Origin: Liquidambar formosana
Lineage: Eukaryota; Streptophyta; Magnoliopsida; Saxifragales; Altingiaceae
Assembly: GCA_039720395.1 (NCBI GenBank)
Contig: CM077829.1
Location: 25,313,955-25,377,954 of the forward strand
Length of the DNA stretch: 64,000 nt
Reading direction: 5' to 3'
Part shown: positions 10,487 through 19,144 of the stretch, piece by piece
How the letters are laid out: the number at the start of each line of letters is the position of its first letter
How positions within the stretch are numbered: position 1 is the stretch's first letter
The notes under the pieces: model-generated
Seen by the model: only the letters and a program-made list of their open reading frames with translations
What the model was told of the DNA's origin: nothing
Database searches by the model: none
Translations under genes and position numbers: made by a program

Positions 10487-11542
10487 ATGGTAGACTTTGC
10501 AATGATGGAAGTGTTGACTAGAATGGAGGCAACAATGGGAAAATTGGATGGGCGTTTGTCTGGGATAGAAAATCGCCTCCAAGTCTTGGAGAAAGAAAAA
10601 GAGAACGAAAAGCCAGAAGGAGAAACGACAAGTGAAGAGATACCTTCAGCAGAAAGAAAGGAGGAAGGGGCCTCAGGGGATAAAAAAGGCAAGGGAAAAG
10701 AAGAAAAAAAGGGAGTTGAAAGTGAAATGTGGGAGGAAGATGATTATGCTGATTATTTAAAGAAGAAAAAAGAATGGGAAAAATGGGAGAGATATACGGC
10801 AGGGCAGGAGGAGATGAAAGAGAAGGTGGAAAAGATGCATGCAGCAATGCGAAAATCTCAAGGTATGGATGATTTCATGTTTGTTGGAGGGTCATCCTCT
10901 GATCCTTTAGCAAATTTGCCATCCAAATTCAAAATTGCTGACACAGAAAAGTTTGATGGGGGTGGAGATCCCAAACAGCACATTCGCCAATATATGAGCA
11001 TTGTAAGAATGAAAGGGATGAACGAAGCCCAAGCTGTGGTTGCCTTTCCATTATCACTTGTCGGAGAAGCCTCTAAATGGTACTATGGTTTGGATGATGC
11101 ACAAGTTTCGTCTTGGGAAACCTTAATGAAGCTCTTCAAGGACCAGTATAATTACAATACCATGCTGGACACAACCTTGCGGGATCTTGAAATGACAGTA
11201 CAAAAGTCTGGGGAGACATTCTCTGACTTCCTAATCAGATGGAGGAAAAAGGCGATCAAGATGGTGAACAGGCCCACAGAAAGAGATCAAGTCAATTTGA
11301 TCATAAAAAATTTACAGCCTGTGTATTTCAACCGATTGTTAGCATCTCCTGTCATGAATTTTAAGCAGCTGTATGATTGTGGGACCCGTATCGAGCAAGC
11401 CATAAGCAGCGGTCAGGTGGATAGGTATGAAGGGAAGGCAATGAAGAAAACTTACGGGGCTGGAGGAAATGGTAGCGGTCAGGGAGGAAACAGGGTTGCC
11501 AATCCGCTTCCAAACTCAAGTACAGTAGCTGCTGTGAACTAA
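10487..11542 (+). CDS. gag: Gag (retrotransposon capsid region), element 1
   Basis: The 351-residue product has an N-terminal coiled-coil region with charged Glu/Lys runs (about 1-120), then a Ty3/gypsy gag core. FKIADTEKFDGGGDPKQHI opens the core (about 145-165), and the stretch ending SDFLIRWRKKA (about 245-255) is the retrotransposon gag motif. It would assemble the virus-like particle in the cytoplasm. The start ATG at 10487 is in a good context (GCCATGG). The frame stops at TAA (11540-11542), but the same frame resumes at once and carries the zinc knuckle and pol. The stop therefore cuts a single gag-pol frame, by mutation or by a readthrough stop. The homologous frame of element 2 has no stop at this point. 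Confidence 0.93.
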   Translation: MVDFAMMEVLTRMEATMGKLDGRLSGIENRLQVLEKEKENEKPEGETTSEEIPSAERKEEGASGDKKGKGKEEKKGVESEMWEEDDYADYLKKKKEWEKWERYTAGQEEMKEKVEKMHAAMRKSQGMDDFMFVGGSSSDPLANLPSKFKIADTEKFDGGGDPKQHIRQYMSIVRMKGMNEAQAVVAFPLSLVGEASKWYYGLDDAQVSSWETLMKLFKDQYNYNTMLDTTLRDLEMTVQKSGETFSDFLIRWRKKAIKMVNRPTERDQVNLIIKNLQPVYFNRLLASPVMNFKQLYDCGTRIEQAISSGQVDRYEGKAMKKTYGAGGNGSGQGGNRVANPLPNSSTVAAVN

Positions 11543-11572
11543 AGGGCTAGAAGAGAATTCGATGATCTGGGA

Positions 11573-14500
11573 ATGTCTCTATCTAAAGCTTTCGCCAATT
11601 TGATGAGGAGAGGACATCTGCAAGCCTTAGCACCGCGTCCCCTGCCTAATCCTCTCCCACCACGATATAATTTGAATGAATTTTGTCATTTCCATCAAAT
11701 GGCAGGACATAAGACAGACAACTGTGCCAGGCTGAGGCATGAGATCCAGGACTTGATTGATAATAAGAAGATTCCCAAGCCAGGAGCAGGAGCCGAACCA
11801 AACATCCATCAGAACCCTTTACCAGAATATCAAAGGAATGTGGGGCTTATAGAACAAGGCACCGGGATACGGGATCCCTCCGATCTTATAAGGGAAATAA
11901 TGGTATTAGATGTTGATGCTTGGAAGGACTGCGACGAAGTCAATGTCAAGAAAAGGGATTTCTGGGGTTCTATGGATGATGAGGATGGAATTCTGCATTT
12001 GACTCGATCTGGGAGGCATTTCAAACCTTCTTACCTGGAGGGAGATCACCCAGGAAGAGAAGCTGAGCTAAAAAGGAATAATAAGAAGTCAGATGAAGAA
12101 GATGATGAGGATCGTGTGCTGAAACAATTAAAGAAAACTCAGGCAAATATCTCTATATGGGGACTCTTGGTAGCATCCAAAAGGCATCGACAAGCTGTTT
12201 TGGAGGCCCTTGCCAGAAAAGAAGTACCTATGGAAATTTCACCAGAGCAAGTTGTAGCACTGATGGGTACAAACCCAGAAAGTGAAGCTGTAATGACATT
12301 CTCAACAGAAGATTTGCCAGCTGAAGGAGTGACACACGCCAAGCCCTTGTATATCACCGTGGAGTGCAGAGGAAAGAAAATACCGGTGGTCCTAGTGGAC
12401 AATGGATCTGCCTTAAATGTCTGCCCAATGCGCACTGCCTCCAAGTTAGGACTCACTGAAGAGCAGCTTACACCATCCGCCTTGACTATGCGAGCCTATG
12501 ATAATGGATGTCGCAAGATTGTGGGGACCTTCAAAGCCGCATGTATCGTGGGACCAGTCGAGTCCGAAGTAGAATTCTGCGTGATGGACATTGATACCAA
12601 TTTCAATCTCCTATTTGGTAGAACATGGTTACACCCACTAGGAGCCGTACCCTCTACTGTTCATCAGAAGATTAAGCTCCCCTGGAAAGAAGGAATTCTG
12701 ATAATACACGAGGATGGTGAAATCACTGCTCTAGTCTGCGAGGTAAAGGAAGAAGAAGCTGAAATGGCTTGGAGGGGATTTGAGATTATACAGGTTATTG
12801 AAAAAGAAGGACCGTATGGGATAGAAATGATTCCACCAAATCTTGGGGAAGGTGTTGGTCATATTGCTGCTCACCTCATGAGAAAGATGAATTTTATGCC
12901 TGGGATGGGTTTGGGAAAGTATAATCAAGGAGTAGCTGAGTTCCCTAATTTCAAACTGCAGGATAATCGTCTTGGTGTAGGATACAATAGCGAAAATAAC
13001 AGCTTACCGGTCAACAAGGGCACACTCAATGGGAACTTTGTTAAAGAAGGAGATGACTTTCCTTACTGTGGATTCCCAGAACCTTGGTTCGATCGTATGA
13101 CCGGAAAAACAGTCCCAGGATTGGAAATCTTTTTCAAGGCAGTGTTGAAAATCGAGGAAGAAAGGATGACCGATGCGAAGAAGGAAGAGTCTAAGACTGA
13201 AGACTGGAAGGATCTTCTGGAAGGGGAGACGATGCAAGCACTACTGGAACCCAAGCGGACTGAGAGGATTAATGCCTTGATTGATGAAGATGCTGCTGAC
13301 GACTCAGCCAATCTGATCTCTTCTGCTGATGGAAGTACCAGCACATGGGAATGGAAAAAGGGGGTTGAAATTGTAACTAGCATCATAACTGAGAATAAGC
13401 TCAAACCCAAAAATGTGACCACCCCTTTTGTTGGAAATAACATCTTTAATTCCGCGTATTTCGATGAGTCTTTCTATGATGAAACTGCATTATCACAGGA
13501 TATCGATTACATTGAAGAATTAATTAAAAAAGATCAAGAAAGGAAAGTAATACCTATTCAAGAAGAAACTATTTTAATAGACTTAGGTATTAATGAGAAT
13601 CATAAAGAAATACGAATTGGTTCCACCTTATCTGAAGAGGAGCAGGGCAAATTGATAGCTTTGTTGCATGAGTATAATGATGTGTTCGCCTGGTCTTATC
13701 AAGATATGCCTGGTATTGATCCTGAGATAGCACAGCATCACATACCAATAAAAGAAGACGCTAAGCCAGTGAAGCAGAAGTTTCGCCGCATGAAGCCTGA
13801 GTTGATGATAAAAATCAAAGATGAAGTCACTAAACTTCTCAAGGTGGGGTTCATTCAGACAATGACACGAACTGATTGGGTGGCCAATATTGTACCGGTT
13901 CCAAAGAAAGATGGGAAGATACGGATGTGCGTAGACTACAGGGATCTCAACAAGGCATGCCCAAAAGACGATTTCCCGTTGCCTCACATTGATGTCCTGG
14001 TGGATAATATGGCTAGAAGCGCAATGATGTCATTCATGGATGGGTTCTCAGGCTACAATCAGATTAAGATGGCTCCAGAAGATATAAGCAAGACAACCTT
14101 TGTGACAGAGTGGGGAATCTATGGCTACACAGTCATGCCTTTTGGCCTGAAGAATGCAGGAGCGACTTACCAGAGGATGGCTACAACACTCTTACACGAC
14201 ATGATGCACAAAGAGGTGGAGGTATATGTTGATGACATGATTGTGAAGTCAGAGACTAGAGAAGAACACTGGGCCAATCTGAAGAAGTTCTTTGATAGAA
14301 TCAGGAGATATAAGCTGAGGCTGAACCCGCAAAAATGCACTTTTGGGGTAACGACTAGGAAATTACTGGGTTACGTGGTGAGTAGCAGAGGTATTGAAAT
14401 AGATCCGATGAAGATCAAAGCCATCCTTGAAATGGCGCCTCCAAAAACTGAGAAAGAGATCAGAGGATTCCTGGGGCGATTGCAGTATATCAGCCGTTTC

Positions 14501-16831
14501 ATAGCCAAGATGACCACTACTTGTGAACCAATTTTCAAGTTACTCAAGAAAGGGGAAAGCAAAGAATGGAATGATCAATGCCAACGAGCTTTCGATGCAG
14601 TAAAGGAGTACCTTTTAAAACCACCAATTCTACAGCCTCCTAGGTTGGGAAGACCCTTATTGCTTTATTTATCAGTATTCGAGGAAGCATTGGGATGTAT
14701 GTTCGCTCAGGATGATGGACAAGGAGGTGAGTATGCCATATACTACCTCAGTAAGAAGTTGCATGATTATGAAACACGTTATTCCCCGATTGAGAAATCG
14801 TGTTTCGCTCTTGTGTGGGCTGCAAAGAAGTTAAGACACATTCTGCTGAGTTATGAAGTTTGGGTGGTGGCTCGGATAGATCCATTGAAATACTTGTTTG
14901 AGAAGGCTGTGCTGAATGGGAGAATGTCGCGATGGGCAATAATCTTGGCAGGATATGAATTGAAATATGTCACTCGGAAGAGCATGAAAGGGCGAGCAAT
15001 AGCAGAACACTGTGCAGAGCATCCAGTCGTGGGGCAAACTCTTGATGACGATTTCCCGGATGAAGATGTTTTGACGATTGAAGAAGGAAGGATGTGGAAG
15101 ATGTACTTCGACGGAGCCTCAAACCAATACGGGGATGGGGTCGGGGTATTACTAATTGCTCCAGACGGTTCGCATATCCCAATGTCCGTAAAGTTGAATT
15201 TTGAGAATTCAAACAACACAGCAGAGTATGAAGCGTGCATCGCAGGAATGGAGGCTCTATTGGTTTTGGGGATACGAGAAGTGGAGGTTTATGGTGATTC
15301 TGCCTTGGTAATATCCCAAGTTCAGAAGATATGGAGAACCAGAGAAGAACATCTCAAGTCGTACCAGGGGTATTTAGAGAAATTAGCTCGGAAGTTCGAT
15401 AAAGTTACTTATACTCCACTCCCTAGGTCACACAATCAGTTTGCCGATGCTCTAGCGACTCTAGTATCCATGATCAATGTGCCAGAAGGAGCCCCAATAA
15501 AGCCATTAAGTATAAACCAGAGGTCTCGACCTGCATATGAAGAGGCTGTAATGTTAATAGATGCAGAACCTGATGATGGGAAACCTTGGTACTACGATAT
15601 CAAGAATGTGATTGAGAAAGGGGAATATCCAGAAGGCGCTAATCGGAAGGATCGAAGGGCATTACGCCTTATAGCCGCTCAGTATATCTTGTGTGGGGGA
15701 GATTTGTATAGAAGGTCGTATGATGGGGTCCATTTAATGTGTGTGGATGAAGAAAAGGCCCGAGTTCTTATGGGAGAGGTGCATGAAGGTGTCTGTGGGC
15801 CTCACATGAGCGGCAAGATGTTAGCCAAGAAGATAGTCAGAATGGGGTATTTCTGGACAACCATGATGAGAGATTGCGTGGAGTACGTAAAGAGGTGTCA
15901 TCAATGCCAGGTATATGCCAATTTGAATTACATGCCGCCAGTGGAATTGCATCAAATGACCTCACCTTGGCCATTCTCCACCTGGGGCATTGACATAATT
16001 GGAGAAATTAAACCCAAGGCTACGGGTGGGCACAAGTATATTCTGGTTGCCATAGATTATTTCACCAAATGGGTAGAAGCTTCTGCTTATGCGGAGTTGA
16101 AGTCGTCGCATGTAGTTCGATTCATTGAACAGAACATTATATGTCGATATGGAGTGCCGCATGAAATAATCACAGATAATGGGTTACATTTCCAAAATGA
16201 GGTCAAAGTGCTACTCGAAGAGTATCAGATAAAGCATCACAAGTCTTCCCCGTATAGGCCTCAGACGAATGGAGCGGTAGAAGCTGCCAACAAGAACATC
16301 AAGTCTATCATGGAGAAGAGTACGGTCACGTACAAAGACTGGGCGGAGAAACTACCATTTGCACTATGGGGATATCGTACATCTGTAAGAACGTCAACTG
16401 GTGCAACACCCTACTCTTTGGTGTACGGGATGGAAGCTGTACTGCCAGTGGAGATGGAGGTTGGGTCGCTGAGGGTCATGGTGGAGAATCGGATACCAGA
16501 AACAGAATGGGTGAAGAGCAGATATGAACAATTGGCGTTGATTGACGAGAAGAGATTGCAGGCTCTGTATCATGTCCAAGGCTATCAGAAGAGAATCGCC
16601 AGAGCTTTCAACAAGAGGGTGAGGCCTAGAGGACTAAAAGAGGGAGATTTGGTGCTTAAACAAATGCAAGCGCAGATATTTGATCCAAGGGGCAAGTTCA
16701 GGCCCACTTGGATGGGCCCGTACATTATAAAGACGATCATGACAGGAGGCGCAGTTAAGTTGATTGATGGGGACGGTAACGAACTCATGCAACCAGTCAA
16801 CATGGATCGATTACGGAAGTACTATGTATAA
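11573..16831 (+). CDS. pol: Pol polyprotein: protease, RT, dual RNase H, integrase (element 1)
   Basis: The 1752-residue frame is in phase with gag. In order it shows a gag-type CCHC-like knuckle with His at the second position (CHFHQMAGHKTDNC, about 36-50); aspartic protease VDNGSA (about 274); a G-patch-like segment FMPGMGLGKYNQG (about 437-458); RT with YVDD (about 884); gypsy RNase H (about 1020-1150); a second, archaeal-type RNase H starting YFDGAS (about 1178); integrase HHCC (about 1403-1445); and DDE residues in GIDIIG, TDNG and GAVEAANK (about 1474-1570). It ends at TATGTATAA. The second RNase H places it in the Tat clade. No internal stop or frameshift is seen, so it may be functional if the upstream stop is bypassed. 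Unlike element 2 there is no intron between protease and RT. Confidence 0.95.
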   Translation: MSLSKAFANLMRRGHLQALAPRPLPNPLPPRYNLNEFCHFHQMAGHKTDNCARLRHEIQDLIDNKKIPKPGAGAEPNIHQNPLPEYQRNVGLIEQGTGIRDPSDLIREIMVLDVDAWKDCDEVNVKKRDFWGSMDDEDGILHLTRSGRHFKPSYLEGDHPGREAELKRNNKKSDEEDDEDRVLKQLKKTQANISIWGLLVASKRHRQAVLEALARKEVPMEISPEQVVALMGTNPESEAVMTFSTEDLPAEGVTHAKPLYITVECRGKKIPVVLVDNGSALNVCPMRTASKLGLTEEQLTPSALTMRAYDNGCRKIVGTFKAACIVGPVESEVEFCVMDIDTNFNLLFGRTWLHPLGAVPSTVHQKIKLPWKEGILIIHEDGEITALVCEVKEEEAEMAWRGFEIIQVIEKEGPYGIEMIPPNLGEGVGHIAAHLMRKMNFMPGMGLGKYNQGVAEFPNFKLQDNRLGVGYNSENNSLPVNKGTLNGNFVKEGDDFPYCGFPEPWFDRMTGKTVPGLEIFFKAVLKIEEERMTDAKKEESKTEDWKDLLEGETMQALLEPKRTERINALIDEDAADDSANLISSADGSTSTWEWKKGVEIVTSIITENKLKPKNVTTPFVGNNIFNSAYFDESFYDETALSQDIDYIEELIKKDQERKVIPIQEETILIDLGINENHKEIRIGSTLSEEEQGKLIALLHEYNDVFAWSYQDMPGIDPEIAQHHIPIKEDAKPVKQKFRRMKPELMIKIKDEVTKLLKVGFIQTMTRTDWVANIVPVPKKDGKIRMCVDYRDLNKACPKDDFPLPHIDVLVDNMARSAMMSFMDGFSGYNQIKMAPEDISKTTFVTEWGIYGYTVMPFGLKNAGATYQRMATTLLHDMMHKEVEVYVDDMIVKSETREEHWANLKKFFDRIRRYKLRLNPQKCTFGVTTRKLLGYVVSSRGIEIDPMKIKAILEMAPPKTEKEIRGFLGRLQYISRFIAKMTTTCEPIFKLLKKGESKEWNDQCQRAFDAVKEYLLKPPILQPPRLGRPLLLYLSVFEEALGCMFAQDDGQGGEYAIYYLSKKLHDYETRYSPIEKSCFALVWAAKKLRHILLSYEVWVVARIDPLKYLFEKAVLNGRMSRWAIILAGYELKYVTRKSMKGRAIAEHCAEHPVVGQTLDDDFPDEDVLTIEEGRMWKMYFDGASNQYGDGVGVLLIAPDGSHIPMSVKLNFENSNNTAEYEACIAGMEALLVLGIREVEVYGDSALVISQVQKIWRTREEHLKSYQGYLEKLARKFDKVTYTPLPRSHNQFADALATLVSMINVPEGAPIKPLSINQRSRPAYEEAVMLIDAEPDDGKPWYYDIKNVIEKGEYPEGANRKDRRALRLIAAQYILCGGDLYRRSYDGVHLMCVDEEKARVLMGEVHEGVCGPHMSGKMLAKKIVRMGYFWTTMMRDCVEYVKRCHQCQVYANLNYMPPVELHQMTSPWPFSTWGIDIIGEIKPKATGGHKYILVAIDYFTKWVEASAYAELKSSHVVRFIEQNIICRYGVPHEIITDNGLHFQNEVKVLLEEYQIKHHKSSPYRPQTNGAVEAANKNIKSIMEKSTVTYKDWAEKLPFALWGYRTSVRTSTGATPYSLVYGMEAVLPVEMEVGSLRVMVENRIPETEWVKSRYEQLALIDEKRLQALYHVQGYQKRIARAFNKRVRPRGLKEGDLVLKQMQAQIFDPRGKFRPTWMGPYIIKTIMTGGAVKLIDGDGNELMQPVNMDRLRKYYV

Positions 16832-16923
16832 GAAGAAGCATATGAACTACGAGGACCTGATTTCCCAAGAAGAAGAAAAAGAGAAAGAAATAAATCATGA
16901 TATCGCAACATTTAAGTCGGGAA

Positions 16924-16950
16924 TACGTAGGCAGCCCTGAATGGGTGCGG
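16924..16950 (+). promoter_or_regulatory. Conserved post-pol motif (TACGTAGGCAGCC ... GGGTGCGG)
   Basis: 93 nt after the pol stop, TACGTAGGCAGCC is followed by TGGGTGCGGTC. Element 2 has the same pair after its own pol (minus strand, 44397-44426), and TACGTAGGCAGC recurs near the 3' LTR of element 1 (22341-22352). Function is unknown; an RNA signal for the genomic transcript or a shared terminator is possible. Confidence 0.6.
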
Positions 16951-17178
16951 TCCATATTATGGAAGGAAAATGAGATGTTATAATCTGTGGAGGCAATGGT
17001 GGAACCAATCCGTAATTATCACGATTCTTGTTAAATACATGGGTCAATTAAAAGCGAATTCTTGAGAATGGATAACTAGTACATCCTGATCATTTTTATT
17101 TAAATTAAAAATGTAAGAAGGAAACGATGAAATGTGCAGTGAAATCTGAAGAAAGAGGCATTGGCATACGTTTCATTT

Positions 17179-17728
17179 TCACTTTCTTATCCTCTTTGAA
17201 GGCCCTTCTTCTCCAGTTGATTCTTTCCTCTTATGGGGAGACTTTGGTTCCACTTTCTTGGCATTTTCTAAATCCCTAGCCAGCCAGTCATAATAGGATG
17301 ATGGTGGGCTCACTAATGTCGGAGCCCGAAGGTTGCCCATCCGGGACCTATTTTCCCATGATGATCGAACTCGCTCGACGGCTCGAGAGAAGATGGGGCA
17401 GGTGTATCCAGCATGATCTTTAATAAGAGCATATTGATTCTTCCCAAATTGACGTGCAATACGGGACGCAGGACAGTATGAGATATCATGCAGGCCAATC
17501 AACATTACACTCCCGGGGAATACTAACTCGGTGGTCATTTGATCGATATGCCACCACGGGCAGTGCCAAAGGATGTGGTGACAAGACAAAGAGCCCAAAA
17601 ATTCTTGCAGTTTCTCATGATTGGGAAAGGGTTTAGCTAGCTTGCGATAGCGATAATGTTCTGGACGAAAAGGATATACCGTGGGCGCTTCAACCAATTG
17701 GAGACGTTCATGCAGCCATATCTGATGG

Positions 17729-17775
<47 letters not shown>

Positions 17776-18452
17776 GAAGAAAAATTTTTGTGTTGATTTG
17801 ACAGATTAATGGTATGGGAATAACTGATTACCTGTAATAGAAGAGGGCTGTCACGCAGTAAAGAAGTCCCTTTTCGCACAGCATCGTCAAGGCCATTGAG
17901 GGTTTCTGCAAGAATCATCATGCATGGATTATGGGAAGAAATGTGTTGTACCACGTGAAGGAGAGCCAGGTCAACTGAGTGGAGGTCACTGATGAGAAGA
18001 TACCCCGCTAGTAAGCATAGGCAAAGAGCCCGGAATGCATAATTGTCTGGTAAAGGAAGAGCGGTAGAAAAATGCTGCACAAGAGGCTCGAGATTTATGG
18101 TAGAATTAATGCACCATGATCTGGCCTGCTCTACAGAAATGTTTAGAGCCAAGGCAAGGTCAGGAGAATAGAGCATGGCTTGAGAAGGAAACAAGGGATC
18201 ATGGGAAACGGGGTAATTAAGAATTGCGCCAAATTCCTCTATGGTGGGGCAAACCTCTATGTTGTTAAAACGGAACACATGACGAAGAGGGTCCCAATAT
18301 TTCATAGCTGTTGAGAGGAAACCTTCATTGATCCTCACTTGGCAGTGGTGGATTAAAGAAGAAAGATGAGTTGACTCAAGTAGATGGGCTGTTTGCTGGT
18401 GGACAGACAGAAGCCACCTTTTGATATTCAGGAGAGAGAAGGAGACTGCCAT
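17179..18452 (-). CDS. Antisense two-exon gene, DUF7745-like protein (element 1)
   Basis: Exon 1 is 18452-17832 and exon 2 is 17721-17179; together they code for 387 residues. The donor is CAG|GTAATC and the acceptor ATCAG|ATATGG after a poly-pyrimidine tract of about 43 T (minus strand). The join gives LLLQ-IWLHERLQ, matching LLQ-MWLLERLN in the intronless homologue of element 2 (42966-44252), which strongly supports the splice. The core YWDPLRHVFRFNNIEVCPTI resembles the DUF7745 family common in plant genomes and TEs. The C-terminus (KRKES...GPSKRIRK) is basic and looks like a nuclear localisation signal. A TATA box (18494-18501) and palindrome array C (18624-18735) lie upstream. Because it is antisense, its intron survives retrotransposition of the sense RNA. 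The biochemical function is unknown. Confidence 0.8.
17732..17774 (-). repeat. Poly(A)/poly(T) run inside the antisense-gene intron
   Basis: About 43 consecutive A on the + strand form the pyrimidine tract before the 3' splice site on the minus strand. Its exact length is prone to slippage and assembly error. Confidence 0.85.
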
Positions 18453-18493
18453 GATATCTTGAAAGGATGGGAGAGTAAATGGGAAGGATCACC

Positions 18494-18501
18494 TATTTAT
18501 A
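18494..18501 (-). promoter_or_regulatory. TATA box of the antisense DUF7745-like gene
   Basis: The minus strand reads TATAAATA, 42 nt before the ATG at 18452. The homologous gene of element 2 has TATAAAA at a similar distance from its ATG (42910-42916 to 42966). Confidence 0.65.
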
Positions 18502-18623
18502 GAAGGAAGAATGACGATGCTGGCTGAAATAGGGAGATGCTCCCTGCACCAAAAGTCGTTTTTCATGATGAAAAGGTGGGCTGTGTTGGTCAAAGCGCCA
18601 AAAAATGAGGTTGGCATTCCCCA

Positions 18624-18735
18624 TGCGTACGCACGTTTTCTCATGCGTACGCATATTTGTGATATGCGTACGCACCATCCTTCATGCGTACGCACCCCTA
18701 TTCATGCGTACGCATATTTTGATTATGCGTACGCA
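18624..18735. promoter_or_regulatory. Palindrome array C (upstream of the DUF7745-like gene)
   Basis: Six perfect TGCGTACGCA copies start at 18624, 18644, 18665, 18685, 18705 and 18726, giving steps of 20, 21, 20, 20 and 21 bp. The five spacers are 10 or 11 bp and unlike each other. The array lies 123 bp upstream of the minus-strand TATA box. Confidence 0.92.
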
Positions 18736-19144
18736 CCCCAAGGCCAAATCCATTTTTTTTTTACTCGTTTCCTGCTTTGGTGTGTTTGTTCCTCAATCCA
18801 CTCGTTATCATTCATCTGATGACTTTGTTGGGCTTATTTCTCGTTTAAAGATGCAGATACAATAAATAAAGTAAAAGGGGAGACAAAAGGGAGATATCAC
18901 CACCGAAAGATGCAAACAAAAGGCAAGAACATCAATCATATGGATAGAAAGTACGAGGCACCCATGTGCCTAATTCAGTCAAAAGGGAAGATAGGTGCAC
19001 CCATGTGCAGATCAAATGTGTAAAATAAGAAGTAAACAAAAGGAAAAGAAATTGTTTAAGTTACACCCCAAATAATAAATTGTTTTAAGAAAGCAAAGCT
19101 AAAAGGGCCCTCCACGACGCCCTCGCCCTCGAGTACTCCTGCTC
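18736..19144. other. Spacer between the two 3' antisense genes
   Basis: No gene is seen. GGCACCCATGTGC-type phrases occur twice (18957 and 18992). The segment holds the 3' end of the PMD-like gene and the upstream region of the DUF7745-like gene. Confidence 0.5.
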
